Positions 1 through 8,142 of a DNA stretch of 64,000 nt are shown here, in pieces. Source of the stretch: Micromonospora humi (GTDB lineage: Bacteria > Actinomycetota > Actinomycetes > Mycobacteriales > Micromonosporaceae); NCBI RefSeq assembly GCF_900090105.1, contig NZ_FMDM01000006.1, forward strand, positions 310,001 to 374,000. The letters run 5' to 3'. The first letter of the stretch is position 1. Each line of letters begins with the position of its first letter. Below the pieces are notes generated by a model. It ran no database searches. It was given only the letters and a program-made list of their open reading frames with translations, and was not told the origin of the DNA. The position numbers and the translations under genes were made by a program.

Positions 1-1241
1 AGCAGCAGGAAGCCGATCGGGGCGGTCCAACCGCCGGTCGCGGAGTAGAGGATGCCGACCAGCAGCGGGCCGAGCGCGGCGATGACGTACCCGGTGCTCT
101 GCGCGAAGGCGGAGAGCGCCACGGTGCCCTCGGCGGTGCGGGCGCGCAGCCCGATGGTGGTCAGGATGAGCGGGAACGCCCCCTGGCCGAGCGCGAGCAG
201 CAGCACCCACAGCGGCGCCAGGCCGCGCGGCGCGAGCGCCAGACCGAGGTACGCGGCGGCGGAGAACGCGGTCAGCGACAGCACCAGCGGGCGCAGCGTG
301 GCCAGCCGGCCGGCCAGCGTGGGCATCATCAGCGCCACCGGCACGCCCAGCGCGGTCACCCCGGCGAGCAGCAGGCCGGCCGACTCGGGCCGGTAGCCGG
401 CGTCCCGGAACAGCTGGGCCAGCCAGCCCATGATCGCGTAACCGCTGAGCGACTGCGCCCCGAAGTAGACCGCCATGGCCCAGCCCAGCCGCGTGCGGCC
501 CGGGCGCACCCGGGCCGGGGCGGCGACCACCGCCGCCGGGGTCGCGGCCCGGTCGGCGGCCCGGCGGGCGGCGCGCGCCCGCAGCGTGAGCGGCACCCAC
601 GGGATCACCGCCAGCGCGGCCAGCCCGGCCCAGACGCCGAGCCCGGCCCGCCAGGAGCCGAAGGCGTGGGCCACCGGCACGGCGGAGGCGGCGGCCACCG
701 TCGTGCCCACCGTCAGGGCCATCGTGTACGCCCCGGTGACCAGCCCGGTGCGGTGCGGGAAGTGCTGCTTGACGAGCATCGGCAGCAGGATGTTCGCCAC
801 CGCGATGCCGGCCAGCGCGAGCGCGCTGGTGAGCACGAAGACGGCCACCGAGCCGGTGACCGCGCGCAGCACCTGCCCGGCGGTCAGCGCGATCATGGCG
901 AGCACCAGCACCCGGGGCGCGGCCCAGCGGCGGACCAGCCACGGGGTGAGCGCGCCCAGGCCGGCGAACGCGACGGTGGGCAGCGTGGTGACCACGCCGG
1001 CCATGGCGCCGGAGAGGCCCAGCCCGACGCGGATCTCGTCGAGCAGCGCGCCCAGGCTGGTCACCGCCGCCCGCAGGTTCAGCGCGACCAGCAGCATCCC
1101 GGCCAGCACCAGCAGGCCGCCCCGCACCGGGGTGACCGCCGACGCCGGTCCGGCCGCCGGGTCGGGTGCGGCCGCGGGCGCCGGCCCGGGCGTGACGTCG
1201 GCGGTGGGCGCGGTCGCGGCGGGTGGGGGTGGCGGGGTCAT
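1..1241 (-). CDS. CynX/NimT-family MFS transporter, 3' end beyond window
   Basis: The minus strand is open from an ATG at 1241 to the left edge (413 codons seen). After a Pro/Ala-rich N-terminal tail of about 40 residues comes a run of hydrophobic helices (GGLLVLAGMLLVALNLRAAV, then VGLGLSGAMAGVVTTLPTVA) and the loop between the two six-helix halves (RARAARRAADRA). The sequence LNLRAAVTSLGALLDEI is typical of the CynX/NimT (COG2807) branch of the major facilitator superfamily, which moves cyanate, 2-nitroimidazole and similar small anions or drugs across the cytoplasmic membrane. The substrate here is unknown. It is divergent from the GntR-family regulator at 1291 with only about 50 bp between starts, so that regulator probably controls it. 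The gene is cut by the window edge, not broken. Confidence 0.85.
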   Translation of the reverse strand, partial: MTPPPPPAATAPTADVTPGPAPAAAPDPAAGPASAVTPVRGGLLVLAGMLLVALNLRAAVTSLGALLDEIRVGLGLSGAMAGVVTTLPTVAFAGLGALTPWLVRRWAAPRVLVLAMIALTAGQVLRAVTGSVAVFVLTSALALAGIAVANILLPMLVKQHFPHRTGLVTGAYTMALTVGTTVAAASAVPVAHAFGSWRAGLGVWAGLAALAVIPWVPLTLRARAARRAADRAATPAAVVAAPARVRPGRTRLGWAMAVYFGAQSLSGYAIMGWLAQLFRDAGYRPESAGLLLAGVTALGVPVALMMPTLAGRLATLRPLVLSLTAFSAAAYLGLALAPRGLAPLWVLLLALGQGAFPLILTTIGLRARTAEGTVALSAFAQSTGYVIAALGPLLVGILYSATGGWTAPIGFLL

Positions 1242-1290
1242 GACCTCGAACCTACAATCATGGGATGAATTTCGGCAGCAGGTGTAACCG

Positions 1291-1974
1291 GTGACACCCG
1301 TCGTGGATTCCGTCGCCGTGCCGCCACGCGGCCACCGGGTCCGCCGGACGATCGAGCAGTTGCGGGCCCGCATCCTGGGCGGCGAGTGGCCGGTGGGCGG
1401 GCGCATCCCCACCGAGCCGCAGCTCGTCGCCGCGCTCGGGGTGGGGCGCAACACGGTCCGCGAGGCGGTCCGCGCCCTGGTGCACGCCGGCGTGCTGGAG
1501 TGCCGGCAGGGCTCCGGCACCTACGTGGTGTCGACCGACGAGCTGGCCCCGGTGGTGGCCCGCCGGCTCACCGACGACCGGATGGCCGAGGTGGTCGAGG
1601 TCCGGCGCGCCTTCGAGGTGGAGGCCGCCCGGCTCGCCGCGCTGCGGCGTACCCCGGAAGACCTGGCGGCGCTGGACGGCGCGCTCGCCGCCCGGGAGGC
1701 CGCGTGGCGGTCCGGCCGGGTGGACGAGTTCGTGGAGGCGGACGCCGCGCTGCACACGGTGGTGGTGGCCGCCGCGCACAACGCCATGCTCGCCGAGCTG
1801 TACGCGTCGGTCGGCGCCGCGCTACGCAGCACCGTCGCCCAGGCCATGGGCACCGCCCTGACCGAGGAGCGGTACGTCGACCACGGGCGACTCGTCGCGG
1901 CGATCCGGGCCGGCGACCCGGAGCGGGCAGCGATCGAAGCAGGTGCTTTTCTCGAGGGGCCGTCCGGGGCATAG
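1291..1974 (+). CDS. FadR/FCD-type GntR family transcriptional regulator
   Basis: This 227-residue protein has an N-terminal winged helix-turn-helix (about residues 12-75; motif PTEPQLVAALGVGRNTVREA and the wing QGSGTYVV) followed by an all-helical FCD ligand-binding domain (about 90-215), where the spaced residues DAALHTVVVAAAHN and the late HGRLVAAIRAGD helix match the family. FCD regulators usually bind a metal and a small carboxylate and repress a neighbouring transporter or catabolic operon. The GTG start at 1291 lies about 50 bp from the start of the divergent MFS transporter, which is its likely target; the operator would have to sit in that gap. The ligand cannot be read from the sequence. 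Confidence 0.85.
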   Translation: MTPVVDSVAVPPRGHRVRRTIEQLRARILGGEWPVGGRIPTEPQLVAALGVGRNTVREAVRALVHAGVLECRQGSGTYVVSTDELAPVVARRLTDDRMAEVVEVRRAFEVEAARLAALRRTPEDLAALDGALAAREAAWRSGRVDEFVEADAALHTVVVAAAHNAMLAELYASVGAALRSTVAQAMGTALTEERYVDHGRLVAAIRAGDPERAAIEAGAFLEGPSGA

Positions 1975-2013
1975 GGTCTGCCGGACCGAGAATCGGACGG
2001 CACGGGAGTGCGA

Positions 2014-2484
2014 ATGCTCAAGGGCTTCAAAGACTTCATCATGCGCGGCAACGTCGTCGACCTGGCGGTCGGCGTCGTCATCGGCGCCGCGTTCACCGGC
2101 GTGGTCACGCAGCTGACCAAGTCGTTCCTGGAACCGCTGGTGCGGGTGGTGATCGTGTTGATCACCGGGAACAAGGACGGGCTCAGCGGCTCGACGCCGA
2201 GCTTCCGCGGCATCGAGTTCGACTGGGTGGCGTTCGTCAACGCGGTGATCACGTTCGCACTCACCGCCGCGGCGCTCTACTTCCTGGTCGTCTACCCCAT
2301 GAACAAGCTCGCCGAGCGGCGCAAGCGCGGCGAGGAGCCGCCGCCCTCGGCGCCCAGCGAGGAGGTCAAGCTGCTCACCGAGATCCGGGACGCGCTGCTC
2401 GCCGGCGGGCAGGGCACCCCCGCCCAGCGCGGCGCGCTGGACGACGTGCTGGGCCGCCGGCAGGAGCCGCCGACCCCGCGCTGA
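2014..2484 (+). CDS. mscL: Large-conductance mechanosensitive channel MscL
   Basis: The protein (156 residues from this ATG) begins MLKGFKDFIMRGNVVDLAVG, the signature N-terminal amphipathic helix and start of the pore-lining first transmembrane segment of MscL. A second hydrophobic segment (FVNAVITFALTAAALYFLVV) and a charged C-terminal helix bundle segment (EEVKLLTEIRDALL) follow in the expected order. MscL opens under membrane tension to release solutes during hypo-osmotic shock. The start is set at the ATG because GGGAG lies 5-6 bases upstream; an in-frame GTG two codons earlier overlaps that ribosome-binding site. The insert between the two membrane segments and the C-terminal tail are of usual actinobacterial size. 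Confidence 0.95.
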   Translation: MLKGFKDFIMRGNVVDLAVGVVIGAAFTGVVTQLTKSFLEPLVRVVIVLITGNKDGLSGSTPSFRGIEFDWVAFVNAVITFALTAAALYFLVVYPMNKLAERRKRGEEPPPSAPSEEVKLLTEIRDALLAGGQGTPAQRGALDDVLGRRQEPPTPR

Positions 2485-2496
2485 CGCCATAGCTCA

Positions 2497-2527
2497 TCGG
2501 CCCCCGCGGAGATTTCGCGGGGGCCGA
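2497..2527 (+). terminator. Strong hairpin terminator after mscL
   Basis: A perfect 12-bp stem (2497-2508 with 2516-2527) encloses a 7-base loop, starting 12 bases after the mscL stop codon. There is no clear T-tract, which is common for actinobacterial terminators. Confidence 0.75.
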
Positions 2528-2561
2528 CGAGAATCGAACACATGTTCGATAGAGTCCGACC

Positions 2562-2810
2562 ATGGAGCAGCGTAGGCACTGGTGGAACGGGAAGTGGGGG
2601 CGGCTCGCCCGGCGGGACGTCTTCCTCCGGGTGGACGGCGACCGCTGGCACGTGGAGCAGCGGGCCGGCGGCGCCGAGGGGGTCTCCCGCTTCTACGAGC
2701 ACGCCAGCGTCGAGGAGGCCGAGGAGACGGTCCGGGCGCTGCTCGACGGGCCGGACACCTGGCGCGAGCTGTCGCCGCGCCCGCCGGGTGGCTGGGCCCC
2801 GTCCGTTTAG
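2562..2810 (+). CDS. Small conserved hypothetical protein
   Basis: An 82-residue cytoplasmic protein starting MEQRRHWWNGKWGRLARRDV. It is rich in Trp and Arg at the N-terminus, then has a short beta-hairpin-like segment (DVFLRVDGDRWHVEQRAGG) and a helix with acidic residues (EHASVEEAEETVRALLDG). I recognise no catalytic motif. The layout resembles small actinobacterial proteins that describe a per-residue table-like beta/alpha fold, but no function can be given. It is separated from mscL by the hairpin at 2497-2527 and is followed 29 bp later by another small gene on the same strand, so the two may be cotranscribed. Confidence 0.6.
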   Translation: MEQRRHWWNGKWGRLARRDVFLRVDGDRWHVEQRAGGAEGVSRFYEHASVEEAEETVRALLDGPDTWRELSPRPPGGWAPSV

Positions 2811-2839
2811 CGCCCGCGCCGCCCGGGAACCGCTTCGGC

Positions 2840-3205
2840 ATGAGCCAGCAGCAGGACACCGTCTCCCGGGTCACCACCGGCATGCCTGTCGTCGACTCCA
2901 CAGGCGTCGAGATCGGCACCGTGGACCTCGTCCGGCGCGGCGACCCGGCCGCGGTGACCGTGGAGGCTCCCGCCCCGGTGGACCCGGGCAGCAGCCTCGA
3001 CGAGCTGATCGAGTCGGCCGCCGTCGACGAGCCGGACGTGCCCGCCGACCTGGCCGCGCGGCTGCTGCGCGAGGGCTACCTCAAGGTCTCCACCGAACTG
3101 GTCCACACCGGTGCGGTCTACGTGCTCGCCGATCGGATCGCCACCGTGGCCGACGGCGCGGTCCGCCTCACCGTCCCGGCGGCGGAGCTCCCTGCCGAGG
3201 AGTGA
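2840..3205 (+). CDS. Conserved hypothetical protein, PRC-barrel-like N-terminus
   Basis: A 121-residue acidic protein. The first half (VTTGMPVVDSTGVEIGTVDL) has the small-beta-barrel pattern of PRC-barrel-type domains, in which a short G-x-x-V-x-D/S-x-x-G-x-x-I-G-x-V repeat is typical. The second half ends with a further beta segment that is predicted to pair with it (GAVYVLADRIATVADGAVRL). There is no signal peptide or membrane helix. Proteins of this type often bind ribosomes, photosynthetic complexes or stress partners, but no specific role can be assigned here. The ATG at 2840 is chosen because the reading frame upstream overlaps the previous gene and is Arg/Pro-rich shadow sequence. Confidence 0.6.
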   Translation: MSQQQDTVSRVTTGMPVVDSTGVEIGTVDLVRRGDPAAVTVEAPAPVDPGSSLDELIESAAVDEPDVPADLAARLLREGYLKVSTELVHTGAVYVLADRIATVADGAVRLTVPAAELPAEE

Positions 3206-3332
3206 CCGCACGTCATGGCCCCACGTCCGACCACGGGAGCCGACGAAAATGCGCCCGATCGGCCGCGGCCTTCCCCGGTGTCAACGCGCCCCACTCCCTG
3301 ACCGTCGCGGCCAGGAACATGACGGCGTGGCG

Positions 3333-3396
3333 CCTGCAAACTTGATGGCGTAGATGCATCACGGCTGCGACCCGTTTAGGCCATCAAGTTTGCAGG
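3333..3396. terminator. 16-bp perfect inverted repeat overlapping the benE stop
   Basis: Positions 3333-3348 and 3381-3396 are perfect reverse complements (16 bp) with a 32-base loop. The right arm contains the last codons and stop codon of the minus-strand transporter gene at 3384-4622. It probably ends transcription of that gene, and perhaps of the plus-strand genes from the left. The arms are A/T-richer than their surroundings. Confidence 0.6.
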
Positions 3397-4622
3397 CCGC
3401 TCGGGCCCATCTGTCGCACGGTCCGAGCCGGCCGGTCGTCGGGATCGGCCGGCGTCGGGACGGCCACCGGGATCGTCGGACGCCGGTGGAAGAGCAGGAG
3501 CATCAGGCAGCCGGCGACCAGGCCCCAGAACGCGCCGCCGATGCCGAGCAGGCTGACCCCGGAGGCGGTGACCACCAGCGTGACCACGGCGGCCTCCCGG
3601 GCGTACGGCTCGGCGACCGCCGCCGACACCGCGCCGGCCAGCGCGGCGAGCAGGGCCAGCCCGGCGACCGCCTCGACCAGCACCGGCGGGGAGAGCAGCA
3701 CCAGCGCGGTCGCCACGCCGGCGCCGAGGCCGAGCAGGGCCAGGCCGATGCCGGCGGTGACCGAGGCGATCCAGCGCCGGTCCGGGTCGGGGTGGGCGTC
3801 GGGGCCGGCGGCGAGCGCGGCGGTGATCGCGGCCAGGTTCACCGCGTGGGCGCCGGCCGGTGCGCCGAGCGCGGTGGCGAGCCCGGTGACGCGCAGCGCG
3901 GAGCCGAGCGGGGCACGGTAGCCGAAGCCGGCGAGCACGGCGGTGCCGGGCACGTTCTGCGCGGCCATGGTGACCAGGAACAACGGCAGCGCGAGCCCGA
4001 CGATCGCGGGCAGCGTCCAGGTCGGCGCGGTCAGCGCGATCACCGGGGCGGCGTCCAGCCGGGCCGGGCCGGTGGTGGTGAGCGCGATCGCCCCCACGGC
4101 CACGGCGAGCGCGCCGGGCACCGCCCAGCGGCGGGCGAACCGGTGCAGCAGCAGCCAGACCAGCACCACCGGCCCGGCGAGTCGGGGCACCTCGACCAGG
4201 GCGCGTACCGGCGCGGTGCAGAGCGGCAGCAGCACCCCGGCGAGCATGGCGGCGGCGATCGGGGCGGGGATGGCGGCGACCGCGCGGCCGAGCGCGGGGA
4301 TCAGCCCGGCGGCGACGATCAGCGCGCCGGTGAGCAGGAAGGCACCCACCGCGGCGGGCCAGCCGCCGGGGACCGGCCCGGTGGCCACGAGCAGCGCCGC
4401 GCCGGGCGTGGACCAGGCGATGGCGAGCGGCAGCCGGTGCCGCAGGCCGAGCCAGACCGCGCAGGCGCCGCTGGCCACGCAGAGCGCGAGCAGGCCGGAG
4501 GCGGCCTGGGCCGGGTCGGCGCCGACCGCGCGCAGCCCGGCCAGGACGACGGTGAACGAGCTGGCGAAGCCGACCAGGGCGGTCACCACGCCGGCCAGCA
4601 CGGGTTGGAGTCGACCGGCCAC
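3384..4622 (-). CDS. benE: BenE-family benzoate/H+ symporter-like transporter
   Basis: A 412-residue integral membrane protein with about 12 hydrophobic segments. The N-terminal VLAGVVTALVGFASSFTVVL, the motif SGLLALCVASGACAVWLGL and the half-helix region PLFLVTMAAQNVPGTAVL (the Q-N-x-P-G motif) identify the BenE family, which takes up benzoate and related aromatic acids with protons. The GTG start at 4622 is preceded by a strong GGAGGAAGC site; longer in-frame readings upstream run through the divergent regulator and are spurious. The gene faces away from an XRE-cupin regulator with 55 bp between starts and a palindromic operator there. Its true substrate here is not shown by neighbours, since no benzoate pathway genes are nearby. 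Confidence 0.88.
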   Translation of the reverse strand: MAGRLQPVLAGVVTALVGFASSFTVVLAGLRAVGADPAQAASGLLALCVASGACAVWLGLRHRLPLAIAWSTPGAALLVATGPVPGGWPAAVGAFLLTGALIVAAGLIPALGRAVAAIPAPIAAAMLAGVLLPLCTAPVRALVEVPRLAGPVVLVWLLLHRFARRWAVPGALAVAVGAIALTTTGPARLDAAPVIALTAPTWTLPAIVGLALPLFLVTMAAQNVPGTAVLAGFGYRAPLGSALRVTGLATALGAPAGAHAVNLAAITAALAAGPDAHPDPDRRWIASVTAGIGLALLGLGAGVATALVLLSPPVLVEAVAGLALLAALAGAVSAAVAEPYAREAAVVTLVVTASGVSLLGIGGAFWGLVAGCLMLLLFHRRPTIPVAVPTPADPDDRPARTVRQMGPSGLQT

Positions 4623-4637
4623 GCTTCCTCCTCGGGT

Positions 4638-4653
4638 GTTCCGTTTACGGAAC
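4638..4653. promoter_or_regulatory. Palindromic operator between benE and the XRE-cupin regulator
   Basis: A 16-base palindrome, GTTCCG-TTTA-CGGAAC, lies between the two divergent start codons. XRE-cupin regulators usually bind such short palindromes over their own promoter, so this is the likely operator for the gene at 4678 and for benE. Confidence 0.6.
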
Positions 4654-4677
4654 GGCATGGTGTAGCACGATAGTCCC

Positions 4678-5205
4678 ATGGACGTCGGCCCGCGGATCCG
4701 CGCCCTCCGGATGGCACGGGGGATCTCCCTGTCCGAGCTGGCGCGGCTGGCCGGGGTCGGGAAGGCCACGCTCTCCGGCCTGGAGAACGGTGCCCGCAAC
4801 CCCACCCTGGAGACGCTGTACGCGATCACCGCGCAGCTCGGCGTGCCGCTGACCGCCGTGCTGTCGGCGCCCGAGGAGACGCCGACCGTACGCGGGGCCG
4901 CGGTCGGCGCCACGCTGCTCGAGGTGTTCCACGACCGGGACGCGACGTACGAGCTGTACCGGATGCGGGTAAGCCCGGGGCCGGCGCAGCTCTCCCCCGC
5001 CCACCAGGCCGGCGTGACCGAACACGTGACGGTGTTCTCCGGCACGCTCCGCGCCGGGCCGGTGGACGCCCCGCTCACCGCCGGCCCGGGTGGCTACCTG
5101 CGATGGACCTCCGACGTGCCGCACAGCTACGCGACGGTGGGCGACGAACAGGTCCGCGCCAGCCTGCTGCTGCGCTATCCGCGTCCGTCCGGTAAGGACA
5201 ATTGA
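4678..5205 (+). CDS. XRE-family regulator with C-terminal cupin domain
   Basis: This 175-residue protein carries an XRE-type helix-turn-helix at residues 5-60 (ALRMARGISLSELARLAGVG, then LSGLENGARNPTLETLY) and a cupin beta-barrel at about 95-170 (EHVTVFSGTLRAGP and the final DVPHSY strand). HTH-cupin regulators sense a small molecule in the cupin pocket and control adjacent transport or catabolic genes. It is divergent from benE and shares a 55-bp promoter region containing a palindrome, so it most likely controls benE and itself. The metal-binding His/Glu set of enzymatic cupins is only partly present, consistent with a sensing role. Confidence 0.88.
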   Translation: MDVGPRIRALRMARGISLSELARLAGVGKATLSGLENGARNPTLETLYAITAQLGVPLTAVLSAPEETPTVRGAAVGATLLEVFHDRDATYELYRMRVSPGPAQLSPAHQAGVTEHVTVFSGTLRAGPVDAPLTAGPGGYLRWTSDVPHSYATVGDEQVRASLLLRYPRPSGKDN

Positions 5206-5298
5206 CACATACCCAGGATGCAAGGGGATGACATTTCTTTCCGCCGACCCGGCAACGCGTAGAGACGCGAAGGCATTCTTCTTGGCAAGCTTGTCCCC

Positions 5299-6018
5299 AT
5301 GACGCTCATCCTCCGCTCGGCGATCCTCAACGACGTCGGCCTCGTCCGGACCAACAACGAGGATTCCGCCCTCGCCGGTGACCGCCTGGTCGCGGTGGCC
5401 GACGGCATGGGCGGCCTGCCGGCCGGCGAGGTGGCCAGCGAGATCGTCATCCGGATTCTGGACGAGCTGACCCCGCCCACCGCCGCCGACGAGGCGGCCG
5501 ACGCGCTGCGCGCCGTGGTCAGCACCGCGAACCAGCGCATCCGCGCGGCCATCACCGTGGACCCGGCCCGCGACGGCATGGGTACGACGCTGACCGCCGC
5601 CCTGCTGGCCGGCGACACGCTGGTCCTCGCCCAGGTCGGCGACTCCCGCTGCTACCTGTTGCGCGACCACGAGCTGACCCAGCTCACCCGCGACGACACG
5701 TTCGTGCAGGCGCTGGTCGACCAGGGCGCGCTCTCCCGCGACCAGGCCCGCCACCACCCGCAGCGCTCGCTGGTCACCCGCGCGGTGCAGGGCTCGGACG
5801 CGCCACCCGCGGTCGGCGCGCTCACCGTCTTCCCCGGCGACCGGCTGCTGCTGTGCAGCGACGGCCTGTCCGACTACGTGGAGGACGCCGCGATCGCCGC
5901 CGCGCTGGCCACCTACGGCGACCGCCAGCAGTGCGGCGAGCAGTTGGTGAAGCTGGCCCACCAGGCCGGCGCGCCGGACAACGTCACGGTGGTCATCTCC
6001 GACGTCACCGAGGCCTGA
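5299..6018 (+). CDS. PP2C-family serine/threonine protein phosphatase
   Basis: A 239-residue soluble phosphatase of the PP2C/Stp type. Metal-binding and catalytic motifs appear in order: VGLVRTNNEDS near residue 12, VADGMGG near 35, GMGTTLTAALL near 95, QVGDSRCYLL near 110, LCSDGLSD near 190 and PDNVTVVI near 225. These Asp residues coordinate the Mg/Mn pair that hydrolyses phospho-Ser/Thr. The protein lacks the membrane anchor and extracellular tail of the PstP that pairs with PknA/PknB in cell division, and no kinase gene is adjacent, so it is a stand-alone cytosolic phosphatase. Its targets are unknown. Confidence 0.9.
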   Translation: MTLILRSAILNDVGLVRTNNEDSALAGDRLVAVADGMGGLPAGEVASEIVIRILDELTPPTAADEAADALRAVVSTANQRIRAAITVDPARDGMGTTLTAALLAGDTLVLAQVGDSRCYLLRDHELTQLTRDDTFVQALVDQGALSRDQARHHPQRSLVTRAVQGSDAPPAVGALTVFPGDRLLLCSDGLSDYVEDAAIAAALATYGDRQQCGEQLVKLAHQAGAPDNVTVVISDVTEA

Positions 6019-6070
6019 GCCGGGCCCGATTCGGGTTGCGACCCCCGCCCGGGCACGTTGGGATGAACGG

Positions 6071-7270
6071 ATGCACATTCGCCGGCTGGCCACCGAGGAC
6101 CGCCTGACCACCAGCTTCCCGCTACAGGCGTACGCGTTCGAGGCGTCGCCGATGACGGCGGCCCGGACCGACGAGTTCCGGGCCTACCTGCCGTACAACG
6201 CGGGGAACACCACGCTCGTGGTCGAGGAGGACGGCGTCACCACGGCGGCGGCCTCGGCGATCCCGATGCGGCAGAACCTGCGCGGCGCGGTGCTGCCGAT
6301 GGCCGGCGTCGCCGGGGTGGCCACCCACCCGCTGGCCCGCCGGCGCGGGCACGTGCGGACGCTGATGCACCAGCTCCTCGACGGGATGCGCGACGAGGGT
6401 CACCAGCTCAGCGCGCTGTACCCGTTCCGCGCCTCGTTCTACGAGCGCTTCGGCTACGTCGGGCTGCCCCGGCGGCGTACCGCGGTCTTCGCCCCGGCGG
6501 ACCTGGCGCCGCTGCTGCGGGCCGAGCTGCCCGACGAGCTGGTGTGGGAGCGGATCGGCGCGGGTTATCCCCGGTGGCGCGCCTACACCGACCGGTGCCT
6601 GCGCGAGCGGCACGGCTTCGCGGTCTTCCCCGACTTCCGCGCGGTCGGGTTGCGCGAGCGGGACGACCGTTGGCTGGTCAGCGTGGTGCGCGGCGGCGAG
6701 ACGGTCGGCGCTGTCACCTACCGGATCGACGACCACGCCGGCACGCTGATCGCCGACGACCTGCTCTTCGACGACCCGTACGCGCGGGCGTCGCTGCTCC
6801 AGTTCTTCGCCCGGCACGTCGACCAGGTGACGAAGATCAGCGTCGAACTGCTCCCGGACGAACTGCCCGAGCTGTGGCTCACCGACGTCGAGGTGCACAC
6901 CGAGGCTCGGGTGCACCGGCCCGACTCCTCCGCGCCGATGGCCCGGCTGCTCAGCCTGGAGGCGCTCGCCGACCAGCCGGTCGGAGTCGGCCGGGTGCTC
7001 GTCGAGCTGGTCGGCGACCGTTGGCTCGCCGGCCGGCACCTGCTCGACGGCACCACCGGCAAGCTGGCGGTGCTGCCGGCCGACAACGCCGCCGAGGGCA
7101 GCGTGCCGTGTGCGCGGCTCACCGCCGCCGGGCTCTCCGCCCTCGCGTACGGGGTGCTCGACCCGACCGAGGTGGCCGTGCGCGGGCTGGGTGAGGTGCC
7201 GGTGGAGGCGGCCACCGAGCTGCGTCGACTCTTCCCGCGTGAGCTGCCCTACCTGTTCGCCGACTTCTGA
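6071..7270 (+). CDS. Eis-like GNAT family N-acetyltransferase
   Basis: The protein has 399 residues, the length of the Eis family (two GNAT folds plus a C-terminal SCP2-like domain). The acetyl-CoA pyrophosphate loop is RRRGHVRTLMHQLL near residue 94, and the catalytic-region tyrosine lies in YPFRASFYERFGY near 115-127. The chain ends in PYLFADF; in Eis proteins the terminal carboxylate acts as the general base, and this ending fits that. Eis enzymes acetylate amines of aminoglycosides, polyamines or lysines with broad specificity. Whether this copy confers aminoglycoside resistance cannot be told from sequence. It is 52 bp downstream of the phosphatase gene and possibly read through from it. 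Confidence 0.88.
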   Translation: MHIRRLATEDRLTTSFPLQAYAFEASPMTAARTDEFRAYLPYNAGNTTLVVEEDGVTTAAASAIPMRQNLRGAVLPMAGVAGVATHPLARRRGHVRTLMHQLLDGMRDEGHQLSALYPFRASFYERFGYVGLPRRRTAVFAPADLAPLLRAELPDELVWERIGAGYPRWRAYTDRCLRERHGFAVFPDFRAVGLRERDDRWLVSVVRGGETVGAVTYRIDDHAGTLIADDLLFDDPYARASLLQFFARHVDQVTKISVELLPDELPELWLTDVEVHTEARVHRPDSSAPMARLLSLEALADQPVGVGRVLVELVGDRWLAGRHLLDGTTGKLAVLPADNAAEGSVPCARLTAAGLSALAYGVLDPTEVAVRGLGEVPVEAATELRRLFPRELPYLFADF

Positions 7271-7309
7271 TCCGGTTGACGACGCCGGGCCGGGGGTAGG
7301 GTCCTGCGC

Positions 7310-8059
7310 GTGCCGGAGTGGTTGGAAGCGGGATTCTGGGGCCTGCTCGCCGGGTCCGCCCTGTTGATCGGGGCGGCCGTCGGGTTCTTCGTACGGGTGC
7401 CGCGCCGGGCCACCGCGTCGGTGATGGCGTTCGGGGCCGGCGTGCTGCTCTCCGCCGTCTCGTTCGAGCTGATCGACGAGGCGCACGAGCAGGGCGGCCT
7501 GCTGCCGGTGGCGATCGGCGCGGCGGCCGGCGCGCTCGCGTACACCGGGGCGAACGTGCTGCTGGCCCGGCGCGGGGCACGGCACCGCAAGCGCTCCGGC
7601 GACGAGCAGCCCTCCGAGCAGGAGCAGCCCGGTTCGGGCAACGCGATAGCGGTCGGCGCGCTGCTCGACGGCGTACCGGAGTCGGTGGTGATCGGCACCA
7701 GCCTGCTGGCCGGCGGCCCGGTCAGCTTCGTCACGGTGATCGCGGTCTTCCTCAGCAACGTGCCGGAGGGGTTGTCCAGCGCGGCCGGCATGCGGCAGGC
7801 CGGGCGGACCCGGCGGTACGTCTTCGGCCTCTGGATCGCCATCGCGTTGATCTCCGGCGCCGCGTCGCTGGCCGGGTACACGCTGCTCGGCGGCGCCCCG
7901 CCCGAGGTGCTCGCCACCATCACCGCGCTCGCGGCCGGCGCGATCCTCGCCATGATCACCGACACCATGGTCCCGGAGGCGTTCGAGGACGCGCACCTGC
8001 TGGTCGGCCTGATCACCGTGCTCGGTTTCCTGGTCGCGTTCGCCCTCTCCCACACCTGA
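7310..8059 (+). CDS. ZIP-family metal transporter
   Basis: A 249-residue membrane protein with seven to eight hydrophobic segments and a charged loop (RRGARHRKRSGDEQPSEQEQ) between the third and fourth. The fourth and fifth segments carry the ZIP metal-site signatures LLDGVPESVVIG and FLSNVPEGLS; the usual His before D-G-x-P-E is replaced by Leu, which puts it with the less typical ZupT-like branch. ZIP proteins import Zn, Fe or Mn. The GTG start at 7310 begins directly before the first membrane segment. There is no neighbouring metal regulator to suggest which metal is used. Confidence 0.85.
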   Translation: MPEWLEAGFWGLLAGSALLIGAAVGFFVRVPRRATASVMAFGAGVLLSAVSFELIDEAHEQGGLLPVAIGAAAGALAYTGANVLLARRGARHRKRSGDEQPSEQEQPGSGNAIAVGALLDGVPESVVIGTSLLAGGPVSFVTVIAVFLSNVPEGLSSAAGMRQAGRTRRYVFGLWIAIALISGAASLAGYTLLGGAPPEVLATITALAAGAILAMITDTMVPEAFEDAHLLVGLITVLGFLVAFALSHT

Positions 8060-8142
8060 CGCCCCGGCGGGTGGCTTAGCGGCGGGTTAAGGATCGCCGG
8101 TGGAGTCGTGCCGGAGCGGCCCGCCCTCCTAGCATCGGGCGG

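Noticed and set aside
475..1287. Long plus-strand open frames opposite the MFS transporter gene
   Set aside because: Ala/Pro/Ser-rich shadow of the minus-strand gene; the minus strand encodes clear membrane helices of a known family.
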